Source: Rhodobacter sp. TJ_12
Lineage (GTDB): Bacteria; Pseudomonadota; Alphaproteobacteria; Rhodobacterales; Rhodobacteraceae
DNA length: 64,000 nt
Assembly (NCBI RefSeq): GCF_020023995.1
Contig: NZ_NRRD01000008.1
Span: 1 to 64,000, forward strand
Direction of reading: 5' to 3'
Within the stretch, counting starts at the first letter, position 1. Each line of letters opens with the position of its first letter. Both the position numbers and the translations under genes were made by a program. A model generated the notes under the pieces. The model worked only from the letters and a program-made list of their open reading frames with translations. It had not been told where the DNA came from and did no database searches. Below, piece by piece: positions 8,281 through 16,288 of the stretch.

Positions 8281-10938
8281 ATGCCCAGCCTCAACGATAT
8301 CCGGTCCACCTTCCTCGGTTATTTCGAGAAGAACGGCCACAAGGTGGTCGAAAGCTCGCCGCTCGTGCCGCGCAATGACCCCACGCTGATGTTCACCAAC
8401 TCCGGGATGGTGCAGTTCAAGAACTGCTTCACCGGGGTGGAAAAACGCGATTATGTCCGCGCCACCACCTCGCAAAAATGCGTTCGCGCCGGGGGCAAGC
8501 ACAACGACCTTGATAACGTTGGCTATACCGCGCGCCACCACACGTTTTTCGAGATGCTTGGCAACTTTTCCTTTGGCGATTACTTCAAAGAAGGTGCGAT
8601 CCCCTTTGCCTGGGAATTGCTGACCAAAGACTTTGATATCCCCAAAGAAAAGCTGCTGGTTACCGTTTATCACACCGATGACGAGGCGGCAGAAATCTGG
8701 AAGAAAGTCGCCGGGCTGACCGATGACCGGATCATCCGCATCGCGACCAAGGACAACTTCTGGCAAATGGGGCCGACCGGGCCCTGCGGCCCCTGCACCG
8801 AAATTTTCTATGATCACGGCGATCATATCTGGGGCGGCCCGCCCGGCTCGGCCGAGGAAGATGGCGACCGCTTCATCGAAATTTGGAACCTCGTTTTCAT
8901 GCAAAACGAGCAGTTCGAAGATGGCTCGATGCGCGCGCTCGATATGCAATCGATCGACACCGGCATGGGCCTTGAGCGGATCGGCGCGCTGCTGCAAGGC
9001 AAGCACGACAACTACGACACCGATTTGATGCGCAGCCTGATCGAGGCCTCGGCCCATGCCACCTCGGCGGACCCCGATGGCCCGGGCAAAGTGCATCACC
9101 GCGTGATTGCGGACCATTTGCGTTCCACCGCCTTCTTGATTGCCGATGGCGTTATGCCCTCGAACGATGGCCGGGGCTATGTGTTGCGCCGCATCCTGCG
9201 CCGCGCCGCGCGCCACGCCCATATGCTGGGCGCGAAAGACCCGGTGATGCATACGCTGGTGCCCGCGCTGGTGCGCCAGATGGGGGCGGCTTTCCCCGAA
9301 TTGAACCGTGCGCAGGCGCTGATTGAAGAAACGCTGAAGCTGGAGGAAACCCGCTTCAAGGTGACGCTTGATCGTGGTTTGAAACTGCTCGATGACGAGC
9401 TGGCCGCGCTGCCCGAAGGGGCGGAACTGCCCGGCGTTGCGGCGTTCAAGTTGTATGACACCTATGGTTTCCCGCTTGATCTGACCCAAGACGCTTTGCG
9501 CGAAAAGGGCCGCACGGTCGATACCGATGGGTTTGACGCTGCGATGGCCGAGCAAAAAGCCAAAGCCCGCGCGGCTTGGTCCGGCTCGGGCGAGGCAAGC
9601 GATGCACAGATTTGGTTCGAGATTGCCGAAGCCCACGGTGTGACCGAATTCCTAGGCTACGATACCGAAACCGCCGAGGGGCAAATTCTGACGCTGGTGC
9701 AAGAGGGCGCGGAAGTGGCCGAGGCCACGGGCGCGGTGCAGATCGTTGTGAACCAAACGCCGTTTTACGGCGAGTCGGGCGGTCAGGTCGGCGACAGCGG
9801 CACGATCCGCACCGAAACGGCCGAGGTGAAGATCACCGACACCAAGAAAGTGGCGGGCGTGTTCATTCACATTGGCGAGGTGGTCTCGGGCAAGCTTGCC
9901 AAGGGGCAGCCCGCGAAGCTGGAGGTGGATCATAGCCGCCGCAGCGCCATTCGCGCCAACCACTCGGCCACCCACCTGCTGCACGAGGCGCTGCGCCGCG
10001 CGTTGGGTGACCATGTCGCGCAAAAAGGCTCGCTCAACGCGGAAGACCGTCTGCGCTTTGACTTCAGCCATGCCAAGGCGATGAGCGCCGAGGAAATGGC
10101 GCAGGTCGAAGAAGAGGTGAACGCCTTCATTCGGCAAAACACCGCCGTGGAAACCCGGATCATGACGCCCGATGATGCGCGTGCGCTTGGTGCGCAGGCC
10201 TTGTTTGGCGAGAAATACGGCGATGAGGTGCGCGTGGTCTCGATGGGCGAGCTTTTGGGCTCGGGCAAGGGCCAAGACGGCAAGACCTACAGCCTTGAAC
10301 TGTGCGGCGGCACCCATGTCGCGCGCACGGGCGATATTGGCGCCTTTGTCGCGCTTGGCGACAGTGCGTCCTCCGCCGGTGTGCGCCGGTTTGAGGCGCT
10401 GACCGGCCAAGCGGCGCTTGATTACCTCAAAACCCAAAACGCGCGGCTGTCCGAAGTGGCGGGTGTGTTGAAAACCGCCCCCGCCGATGTGGCCGAGCGC
10501 GTGAAGGCTTTGGCCGAAGAACGCAAAGCTTTGGCCAATGAAGTGGCGCAATTGCGCCGTGAACTGGCGATGGGCGGCGGCGCGGCTGGTGGCCCGGAAG
10601 TCGAAGAAATCAATGGCTTGCGCTTCATTGCTCAGGTGGTGTCTGGCGTGTCGGGCAAAGACCTGCCCGCGCTGGTGGACAGCCTGAAGGAAAAGGTTGG
10701 CTCGGGCGCGGTCTTGGTGATTGCCGATACCGGCGCGAAACCGGCCTGCGCAGCGGGGGTCACGGCGGATAAAACCGATACCGTCTCTGCGGTCGATCTG
10801 GTCAAAGCGGCGGCGGCTGCCCTTGGCGGCAAAGGTGGCGGTGGCCGCCCCGATATGGCGCAAGCCGGTGGGGCCGATATTGCGAAGGCCGATGACGCGC
10901 TGGCCGCTGTGCGCGCCGTGATTGCGGGGGAAGTGTAA
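8281..10938 (+). CDS. alaS: Alanyl-tRNA synthetase
   Basis: Charges tRNA-Ala and edits mischarged Ser/Gly. 885 residues, normal length. The N-terminus [20 protein letters not shown] is diagnostic. The class II catalytic core ([31 protein letters not shown]), the editing domain ([15 protein letters not shown], with the two His of the zinc site, and [13 protein letters not shown] with Cys and His) and the C-terminal oligomerisation domain rich in Gly ([17 protein letters not shown]) are present in order. An in-frame upstream start at 8203 overlaps the recA terminator and is not preferred. I see no T-box or leader peptide in the gap. Confidence 0.98.
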   Translation: MPSLNDIRSTFLGYFEKNGHKVVESSPLVPRNDPTLMFTNSGMVQFKNCFTGVEKRDYVRATTSQKCVRAGGKHNDLDNVGYTARHHTFFEMLGNFSFGDYFKEGAIPFAWELLTKDFDIPKEKLLVTVYHTDDEAAEIWKKVAGLTDDRIIRIATKDNFWQMGPTGPCGPCTEIFYDHGDHIWGGPPGSAEEDGDRFIEIWNLVFMQNEQFEDGSMRALDMQSIDTGMGLERIGALLQGKHDNYDTDLMRSLIEASAHATSADPDGPGKVHHRVIADHLRSTAFLIADGVMPSNDGRGYVLRRILRRAARHAHMLGAKDPVMHTLVPALVRQMGAAFPELNRAQALIEETLKLEETRFKVTLDRGLKLLDDELAALPEGAELPGVAAFKLYDTYGFPLDLTQDALREKGRTVDTDGFDAAMAEQKAKARAAWSGSGEASDAQIWFEIAEAHGVTEFLGYDTETAEGQILTLVQEGAEVAEATGAVQIVVNQTPFYGESGGQVGDSGTIRTETAEVKITDTKKVAGVFIHIGEVVSGKLAKGQPAKLEVDHSRRSAIRANHSATHLLHEALRRALGDHVAQKGSLNAEDRLRFDFSHAKAMSAEEMAQVEEEVNAFIRQNTAVETRIMTPDDARALGAQALFGEKYGDEVRVVSMGELLGSGKGQDGKTYSLELCGGTHVARTGDIGAFVALGDSASSAGVRRFEALTGQAALDYLKTQNARLSEVAGVLKTAPADVAERVKALAEERKALANEVAQLRRELAMGGGAAGGPEVEEINGLRFIAQVVSGVSGKDLPALVDSLKEKVGSGAVLVIADTGAKPACAAGVTADKTDTVSAVDLVKAAAAALGGKGGGGRPDMAQAGGADIAKADDALAAVRAVIAGEV

Positions 10939-11228
10939 TGCCGTCCGCCCTTTGGATCGCCCATGTCGAAGTGCTGGATGCCGAAGCTTATGGCAAATAC
11001 GCCACCGCCGCGGGGCCGGCGATTGCCGACCATGGCGGGGTCTTTTTGGCCCGCGCCACGCGCTATGTGCAGCTTGAGGGCAATGACCGTGCCCGCAATG
11101 TCGTGGCGCGCTTCCCCAGCCTAGAGGCCGCCGTGGCCTGCTACCATTCTGACGCCTATCAAGCCGCGCTTGCCCATGCCAAGGGCGCCTCGGTGCGCGA
11201 TCTGGTCGTGGTTGAAGAAAACGACTGA
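10938..11228 (+). CDS. DUF1330 family protein
   Basis: Small 96-residue protein with the DUF1330 pattern of a dimeric ferredoxin-like alpha/beta barrel: LWIAHVEVLDAEAYGKYA at the start, GGVFLARA in the middle and VARFPSLEAAVACYHSDAYQ. No enzymatic role is established for the family. The start codon overlaps the alaS stop (TAATG), so it is translationally coupled to alaS. Confidence 0.8.
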   Translation: MPSALWIAHVEVLDAEAYGKYATAAGPAIADHGGVFLARATRYVQLEGNDRARNVVARFPSLEAAVACYHSDAYQAALAHAKGASVRDLVVVEEND

Positions 11229-11238
11229 CTTCCGCACC

Positions 11239-11287
11239 GCCCCGGATCAGGCTATATGACCGCTATGTGTCATTGATCTTCCGGGGC
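11239..11287 (+). other. Long interrupted inverted repeat in the leader of the amidotransferase gene
   Basis: Outer arms GCCCCGGA (11239-11246) and TCCGGGGC (11280-11287) enclose GATCA/TGATC and an inner ATGAC (11256-11260) / GTCAT (11269-11273) pair. The whole can fold as one interrupted hairpin. No T run follows. It may end the alaS transcript or structure the leader of the next gene. Confidence 0.35.
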
Positions 11288-11312
11288 GGGCCACCGCCCG
11301 AAGGGGCAGGAA

Positions 11313-12107
11313 ATGTGCCGTTGGGCCGCCTATATCGGGCAACCGATTTTTCTTGAAGAGATCGTCTCGAAACCGGGGCATTCGCTGATTCATCAAAGCC
11401 AATGCGCCACGCAATGCCATACGGCGATCAATGCCGATGGCTTTGGCGTGGCGTGGTATGATGCGCGCCCCGAGCCGGGGCTTTACCGCGATGTGATGCC
11501 CGCCTGGTCCGACCCGAACCTGAAATCGCTTACCGCGCAGGTGCGCTCGCCGCTGTTTTTGGCGCATGTGCGCGCCTCGACCGGCACCGCGACAAGCCGC
11601 AACAATTGCCACCCCTTCGTGGTGGGGCGGTGGAGTTTCATGCACAACGGTCAGATCGGCGGCTATGAGGCATTCCGCCGTGCGGGCGAGATGCTGATCC
11701 CCGATGCGCTTTACCCGCACCGCAAGGGCGCGACCGATAGCGAGGCGTTGTTCCTGCTGGCTTTGGCAGAGGGGCTCGACAGTGACCCCAAATGCGCGCT
11801 GGAACGGGCCACCGCCCGGCTGGAGTCTTTGTCGCGCGAGCGCGGCTGTGCCCCGCATATGCGCCTTGCGGCGGCCTTTTCCGACGGGGTGCGGCTTTAC
11901 GCGGTGCGCTATGCCTCTGATGACGCCGCGCCGACGCTTTATCATCGCTGGTCCGACAGCCGCCGGGGGCGCGCGGTCGTGTCGGAGCCCTTGGAAGATG
12001 GCGAGGGCGATTGGGAAAAGGTGCCGCCCGGCTCGTTTTGCATTTTCGAGGGCAAGCGGGTGACGGTGCAGCCTTTTGCCCCGCAAGGCGCGCGCACGGC
12101 GGCTTGA
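11313..12107 (+). CDS. Class II glutamine amidotransferase (YafJ type)
   Basis: 264-residue Ntn-hydrolase with the catalytic Cys directly after the initiator Met (MCRWAAYIGQPIFLEE). Other family marks: INADGFGVAWYDARPEPGLYRD, LFLAHVRASTGTATSRNNCHPF and FMHNGQIGGYEAFRR, which together form the glutamine site of GATase type 2 proteins. No synthase domain follows, so it is a stand-alone member like YafJ, whose acceptor is unknown. GGGGCAGG precedes the ATG. A TTGACA motif overlaps its stop codon and may start the next transcript. Confidence 0.85.
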   Translation: MCRWAAYIGQPIFLEEIVSKPGHSLIHQSQCATQCHTAINADGFGVAWYDARPEPGLYRDVMPAWSDPNLKSLTAQVRSPLFLAHVRASTGTATSRNNCHPFVVGRWSFMHNGQIGGYEAFRRAGEMLIPDALYPHRKGATDSEALFLLALAEGLDSDPKCALERATARLESLSRERGCAPHMRLAAAFSDGVRLYAVRYASDDAAPTLYHRWSDSRRGRAVVSEPLEDGEGDWEKVPPGSFCIFEGKRVTVQPFAPQGARTAA

Positions 12108-12135
12108 CAAGCGCGCGGCGCCCACGCCAGATAGG
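12104..12135 (+). promoter_or_regulatory. Possible promoter of the cysS leader
   Basis: A perfect -35 TTGACA (12104-12109) overlaps the preceding stop codon. The best -10 candidate is GATAGG (12130-12135), with a long spacer of 20. If used, transcription would start within a few bases of the leader-peptide ATG at 12139, giving a nearly leaderless message. Weak -10, so tentative. Confidence 0.3.
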
Positions 12136-12138
12136 CCC

Positions 12139-12180
12139 ATGAAGACCCAGATCATCCGCATTTGCCTGATTTGCCGCTGA
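12139..12180 (+). CDS. Putative cysteine-containing leader peptide of cysS
   Basis: A 13-residue open frame, MKTQIIRICLICR then TGA, lies 80 bases ahead of the cysS ATG. It carries two TGC cysteine codons near its end, as would be expected of a leader peptide that senses Cys-tRNA supply. Only a weak AGG precedes it. The region between it and cysS can form alternative pairings with the segment in front of the cysS ribosome site. Its translation and role are inferred from position and composition. Confidence 0.45.
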   Translation: MKTQIIRICLICR

Positions 12181-12189
12181 CCTAAGTCA

Positions 12190-12239
12190 CGCGGGCCGTT
12201 CTTCTGTTTTCATGCTGGATCGAATGAGCTAAGCCCGCG
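12190..12239 (+). promoter_or_regulatory. Stem between leader peptide and cysS
   Basis: CGCGGGC (12190-12196) can pair with GCCCGCG (12233-12239). A second, weaker partner GCCCGTG (12246-12252) abuts the cysS GAGGAAG ribosome site (12252-12258), so two exclusive structures are possible. There is no T run, so any control would more likely act on translation than on termination. Confidence 0.35.
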
Positions 12240-12260
12240 GCGAGAGCCCGTGAGGAAGCC

Positions 12261-13652
12261 ATGACCAAGCCCGTGATCCGCCTGCACAATTCGAAAACCC
12301 GCCGCAAAGAAGATTTCGCCCCGATCGACGATCAGAATGTCCGCCTCTATCTGTGCGGGCCGACGGTCTATGACCGGGCGCATCTGGGCAATGCGCGCCC
12401 GGTGGTGGTGATTGATGTGCTTTACCGGCTGTTGCGCCATGTCTATGGGGCGGATCACGTCACCTATGTGCGCAACTTCACCGATGTGGATGACAAGATC
12501 AACGCCGCCGCCCAAGCGCGCAAAGAGGCGGGGGCTATAGAGACGCTTGAGGAACTGATCCGCCAGCGGACCGAGGAAACCATTGGCTGGTATCACGCCG
12601 ATATGGATGCTTTGGGCGCGCTGCGCCCGACGCATGAGCCGCGTGCGACCGATTTCATTGGTGCGATGATTTCGATGATCGAAGATCTGATCGCCAAGGG
12701 CCATGCCTATGCGAAAGAGGGCCATGTGCTCTTCCGTGTGCGGTCGTACAAAGACTATGGCGCGCTGTCGGGCCGTTCGGTCGATGATATGATCGCGGGC
12801 GCGCGGGTTGAGGTTGCGCCCTTCAAAGAAGACCCGATGGATTTCGTGCTTTGGAAGCCCTCGGCAGATGATTTGCCGGGGTGGGAGAGCCCCTGGGGCC
12901 GGGGCCGTCCGGGCTGGCATATCGAATGCTCGGCGATGTCTTACGAGCTGTTGGGCGCAAGCTTTGACATTCATGCGGGCGGGATCGACCTGCAATTCCC
13001 GCACCATGAAAACGAGATCGCGCAAAGCTGTTGCGCGCATCCCGAAGGCGGTTTTGCGAATGTCTGGCTGCACAATGAGATGTTGCAGGTTGAGGGGAAG
13101 AAAATGTCCAAGTCCTTGGGCAATTTCTTCACCGTGCGCGATTTGCTCGACCAAGGCATTCCCGGCGAGGTGATCCGGTTTGTGTTCTTGCAAACCCATT
13201 ACGGCAAACCGATGGATTGGACAGCAGAAAAGGCGCGGCAGGCGGAGGCCACGTTGCGCAAGTGGCGCGCCCTGGTCGCGGATGTGGAAGCCGCGCCGAG
13301 CGTTGCGCCTGAGGTGATTGCCGCGTTGAGTGACGATCTTAACACCGCAGGTGCGATTGCCGCGCTGCACCAAATGACCGATCCGGCGTTGCTCAAAGCC
13401 TCTGCTGCGCTTTTGGGCCTTTTGGAAGACGGATTGGGCGATTGGGCCAGCGCGCCTGAGGCGGATCTGTCGGACTTGGCCGCAAAGCTTGCCGATCTGC
13501 GCGCCACGGCGATGGAAACCAAAGATTTCGCGCCCGTCGATGCGCTGAAAACCGCGCTTTTGGCGGCGGGGGTTGAGGTGCGGATGTCGAAAGCGGGCGT
13601 TGAGCTTTTGCCCGGTGCGGGCTTTGATGCTGCAAAGCTGGAGGGGCTGTGA
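12261..13652 (+). CDS. cysS: Cysteinyl-tRNA synthetase
   Basis: Class I synthetase, 463 residues, normal length. [21 protein letters not shown] carries the first zinc Cys and the HIGH-type HLGN motif. [12 protein letters not shown] and the HHENEIAQS stretch hold the other zinc ligands, and [10 protein letters not shown] is the KMSKS loop. GAGGAAG precedes the ATG at 12261. The stop overlaps the start of a 47-codon frame by one base (TGATG), which in turn overlaps cimA, suggesting a translationally coupled operon. Confidence 0.97.
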   Translation: MTKPVIRLHNSKTRRKEDFAPIDDQNVRLYLCGPTVYDRAHLGNARPVVVIDVLYRLLRHVYGADHVTYVRNFTDVDDKINAAAQARKEAGAIETLEELIRQRTEETIGWYHADMDALGALRPTHEPRATDFIGAMISMIEDLIAKGHAYAKEGHVLFRVRSYKDYGALSGRSVDDMIAGARVEVAPFKEDPMDFVLWKPSADDLPGWESPWGRGRPGWHIECSAMSYELLGASFDIHAGGIDLQFPHHENEIAQSCCAHPEGGFANVWLHNEMLQVEGKKMSKSLGNFFTVRDLLDQGIPGEVIRFVFLQTHYGKPMDWTAEKARQAEATLRKWRALVADVEAAPSVAPEVIAALSDDLNTAGAIAALHQMTDPALLKASAALLGLLEDGLGDWASAPEADLSDLAAKLADLRATAMETKDFAPVDALKTALLAAGVEVRMSKAGVELLPGAGFDAAKLEGL

Positions 13653-13795
13653 TGCGCTTGGTTGGCAGCGAGAAGGGCGGCGCACGGCCCGAGGGGGGGC
13701 GCAATCGCGCCCGCCCGTGGGGGCGGGGCGGGCGCGGCCCGGCGTGCCGCCGGGCGGCACGCAGATCTGAAGCGGTGTTGGGAGGGGCCCAATAA
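13652..13795 (+). CDS. 47-residue basic ORF bridging cysS and cimA
   Basis: An open frame begins at the cysS stop (TGATG) and ends at the cimA start (TAATG), so ribosomes could pass through all three without release. The product is very rich in Arg and Gly (begins [16 protein letters not shown]) and resembles nothing I recognise. The nucleotide sequence is full of G/C inverted repeats, including a perfect hairpin at 13742-13762. It may therefore be a structured spacer that merely stays open. Codon content is unlike a normal gene. Confidence 0.4.
   Translation: MRLVGSEKGGARPEGGRNRARPWGRGGRGPACRRAARRSEAVLGGAQ
13742..13762 (+). repeat. Perfect hairpin between cysS and cimA
   Basis: GCGTGCCGC, CGG loop, GCGGCACGC: a perfect 9-bp stem. 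It is preceded by GGGCGC-AATC-GCGCCC (6-bp stem) about 50 bases upstream. No T run follows. It could be a processing or stability element, or a member of a dispersed palindromic repeat family. Confidence 0.5.
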
Positions 13796-15417
13796 TGACC
13801 AAAGAGCGGCTCTACCTTTATGACACCACGCTCCGTGACGGCCAGCAAACGCAGGGCGTGCAATTCTCGGTCGCGGAAAAGATCGCCATTGCCGAAGCGC
13901 TGGATGAAATCGGCATCGATTATATCGAGGGCGGCTGGCCCGGTGCGAACCCGACCGACAGCGACTTTTTCGCCGCCCGCCCGCAAACCCGCGCCACCTT
14001 CACCGCCTTTGGCATGACCAAACGCACCGGCCGCTCTGCCGCGAATGATGAAGTGCTGGCGGGGGTGATGAATGCGGGCACATCGGCGGTCTGTCTGGTG
14101 GGCAAGACGCATGATTACCATGTCACCACCGCGCTTGGCATCACGCTGGATGAAAACATTGAAAACATCCGCGCCTCGGTCGCGCATATGGTGGCACAGG
14201 GGCGCGAGGCATTGTTTGACGCCGAGCATTTCTTTGATGGCTATAAGGCGAATCCCGCCTATGCGGTCGAATGCTGCCGCGTCGCCTATGAGGCGGGCGC
14301 GCGATGGGTGGTTTTGTGTGACACCAATGGCGGGGCGCTGCCGCAGGAGGTGGCCGAATGCACCAAGATGGTGATCGCGGCGGGCGTGCCGGGCAGCCAT
14401 CTGGGCATTCACACGCATGATGACACGGCCTGCGCGGTGGCCAATTCACTGGCCGCGATCACGGCGGGCGCGCGGCAGGTGCAAGGCACGCTCAACGGGC
14501 TTGGGGAGCGCTGCGGCAACGCCAATCTGGTCAGCCTGATCCCCACGCTGCTGCTGAAAGAACCCTATAAAAGTCATTTTGAAACAGGCGTTTCTGCGGA
14601 AAAGCTCACGCAGATCACGCGACTTTCACGCAAGCTCGACGATATCTTGAACCGGGTGCCTTTGCGCTCGGCCCCCTATGTCGGGGCCAGTGCCTTCGCG
14701 CATAAGGCGGGGCTGCATGCCTCCGCCATTTTGAAAGACCCGTCGACCTATGAACATATCGATCCGGGCTTAGTGGGCAACACCCGGCTGATCCCGATGT
14801 CGAACCAAGCCGGGCAATCGAATTTGCGCGCGCGGCTCAAGGGGATGGGGATCACTGTTGATCCCAAAGACCCGCGGTTGGCCGAGATTTTGGATGAGAT
14901 CAAGGCGCGCGAAGATCGCGGCTATGCCTATGACGGTGCGCAGGCGAGTTTCGAACTGGTCGCGCGGCGGGTGCTGGGGCTGGCGCCCAGCTTTTTTGAG
15001 GTAAAACGCTACCGCGTCACGGTGGAGCGCCGCAAAAACCGCTATGACCAGATGGTGACCATGTCGGAAGCCGTGGTGGTGGTGAAAATTGGCGGCAAAA
15101 AAATGCTGTCGGTGTCGGAAAGTGTGGATGCCGAAGGCCATGACCGCGGGCCGGTTAACGCGCTGTCTAAGGCGCTGGTGAAAGACCTTGGGCCCTATCA
15201 AAGCCTGATCGAAGATATGAAACTGGTCGATTTCCGCGTGCGCATCACCCAAGGCGGTACCGAGGCGGTGACCCGTGTCATCATCGACAGCGAAGACGGG
15301 CAGGGGCAGCGCTGGTCCACCGTCGGCGTCAGCCCGAACATAGTGGATGCCTCGTTCGAGGCGCTGTTGGATGCAATTTTCTGGAAGTTGATCCGCGACG
15401 GGGCGCAGGCGGTATGA
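13795..15417 (+). CDS. cimA: (R)-citramalate synthase
   Basis: Condenses acetyl-CoA and pyruvate to citramalate, the threonine-independent entry to isoleucine synthesis. 540 residues. The DRE-TIM metallolyase barrel is marked by LYDTTLRDGQQTQGVQFS, YIEGGWPGANPTD (typical of CimA rather than LeuA), LCDTNGGALP and GIHTHDDTACAVAN with the metal His residues. The C-terminal LeuA-dimer-type regulatory domain (about 390-540) suggests feedback control. It starts at 13795 on top of the stop of the 47-codon frame and is followed by the squalene-synthase-like gene with ATGA overlap. Confidence 0.93.
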   Translation: MTKERLYLYDTTLRDGQQTQGVQFSVAEKIAIAEALDEIGIDYIEGGWPGANPTDSDFFAARPQTRATFTAFGMTKRTGRSAANDEVLAGVMNAGTSAVCLVGKTHDYHVTTALGITLDENIENIRASVAHMVAQGREALFDAEHFFDGYKANPAYAVECCRVAYEAGARWVVLCDTNGGALPQEVAECTKMVIAAGVPGSHLGIHTHDDTACAVANSLAAITAGARQVQGTLNGLGERCGNANLVSLIPTLLLKEPYKSHFETGVSAEKLTQITRLSRKLDDILNRVPLRSAPYVGASAFAHKAGLHASAILKDPSTYEHIDPGLVGNTRLIPMSNQAGQSNLRARLKGMGITVDPKDPRLAEILDEIKAREDRGYAYDGAQASFELVARRVLGLAPSFFEVKRYRVTVERRKNRYDQMVTMSEAVVVVKIGGKKMLSVSESVDAEGHDRGPVNALSKALVKDLGPYQSLIEDMKLVDFRVRITQGGTEAVTRVIIDSEDGQGQRWSTVGVSPNIVDASFEALLDAIFWKLIRDGAQAV

Positions 15418-16178
15418 AGACCGCGCTTGCCACCTGTGCCGCGCGGCTGGAAACGGGTGATCCGGACCGGTTTGCGGCGGTGATGGCGCTGCCGCCCGAA
15501 ACACGCGCGCCGTTGTTTGCGCTTTATGCGGCGAATTTGGAAATCGCGCGTGCGCCTTGGGCCTCGCCCGAGCCGATGGTGGCGGAGATCCGGCTGCAAT
15601 GGTGGATTGAAGCGCTGGACGCCTTGGCCCGCACGGGCCGGGACGTGCCGCATGACATTGGTCCCGCGCTTGTGAACATCCCTGCGCAAGCGCTTGAAAT
15701 GCTGACAGAAGCGGCCGAGGCGCGGCGGGTGGATTGTTGGTCTGACCCGTTTGCCGATGCCGCGCGGCTGTGGGATTATCTGGAAGCCACCGCCGGGGCG
15801 CCGATGGCGGCGGCGGGGCATTGTTTGCAGGTGCCGCAGGCGGAGGCGCGGCTGCGCGCGCTTGGCACCGTGACGGGGCTGGCCAATTGGTTGATCGCGC
15901 AGCCCGAATTGGCGGCGCGGGGGCGGTTAAAGCTTGCCGGTGCCGGGGCAGAGAGCTTTGCCGATTTGGCGCGTGAAGGGCTGGCCCGGCTGGAGGCGGC
16001 GCAGGCGGCGCTGCAAGATGCGCCGCGGCCCGCACGGATGGCCGCGCTGCCCGGTTGGCAGACCCGCGCGGTGCTAGAGCGCGCCGTGCGCGCGCCCGAG
16101 GCGGTGCCCTCGGGCCGGTTGCGCGAGGCGGAAATCAAGCGCCGTTTCGGGCTGTTGCGGGCCAGATTGGCGCTCTGA
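15414..16178 (+). CDS. Squalene/phytoene synthase-fold protein
   Basis: 254-residue helical protein with similarity to the trans-isoprenyl head-to-head synthase fold (LFALYAANLEIARAPW, EIRLQWWIEALD, PFADAARLWDYLEATAGAPM). The aspartate-rich DxxxD motifs that bind Mg-diphosphate in true squalene or phytoene synthases are not seen. It is therefore closer to the catalytically doubtful NDUFAF6-like branch, linked in mitochondria to complex I assembly. It overlaps cimA by ATGA. Function unproven. Confidence 0.7.
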   Translation: MKTALATCAARLETGDPDRFAAVMALPPETRAPLFALYAANLEIARAPWASPEPMVAEIRLQWWIEALDALARTGRDVPHDIGPALVNIPAQALEMLTEAAEARRVDCWSDPFADAARLWDYLEATAGAPMAAAGHCLQVPQAEARLRALGTVTGLANWLIAQPELAARGRLKLAGAGAESFADLAREGLARLEAAQAALQDAPRPARMAALPGWQTRAVLERAVRAPEAVPSGRLREAEIKRRFGLLRARLAL

Positions 16179-16196
16179 CGCGCGGGCTTGGCGCAT

Positions 16197-16211
16197 TTAA
16201 GTGAATCTTCA
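16197..16211 (+). promoter_or_regulatory. CtrA-like site (one mismatch) upstream of mcp
   Basis: TTAA, seven bases (GTGAATC), TTCA: one mismatch to TTAA-N7-TTAA, about 80 bases ahead of the mcp start. Could be chance; noted because a similar site precedes the divergent chemotaxis operon. Confidence 0.3.
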
Positions 16212-16288
16212 AAGGTTCAAGTCATGTTCCGGTTGTGACCTTGGCACAGCTGAATGTCGTCGTGCGCCTACGACGGTGGAGAACTGGC

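Noticed and set aside
6858-8309. Upstream extension of the sulfotransferase frame across recA
   Set aside because: The extension is antisense to recA; the ribosome site and family N-terminus place the start at 6857.
7927-10863. Long minus-strand frames opposite alaS
   Set aside because: Shadows of alaS, with no supporting motif.
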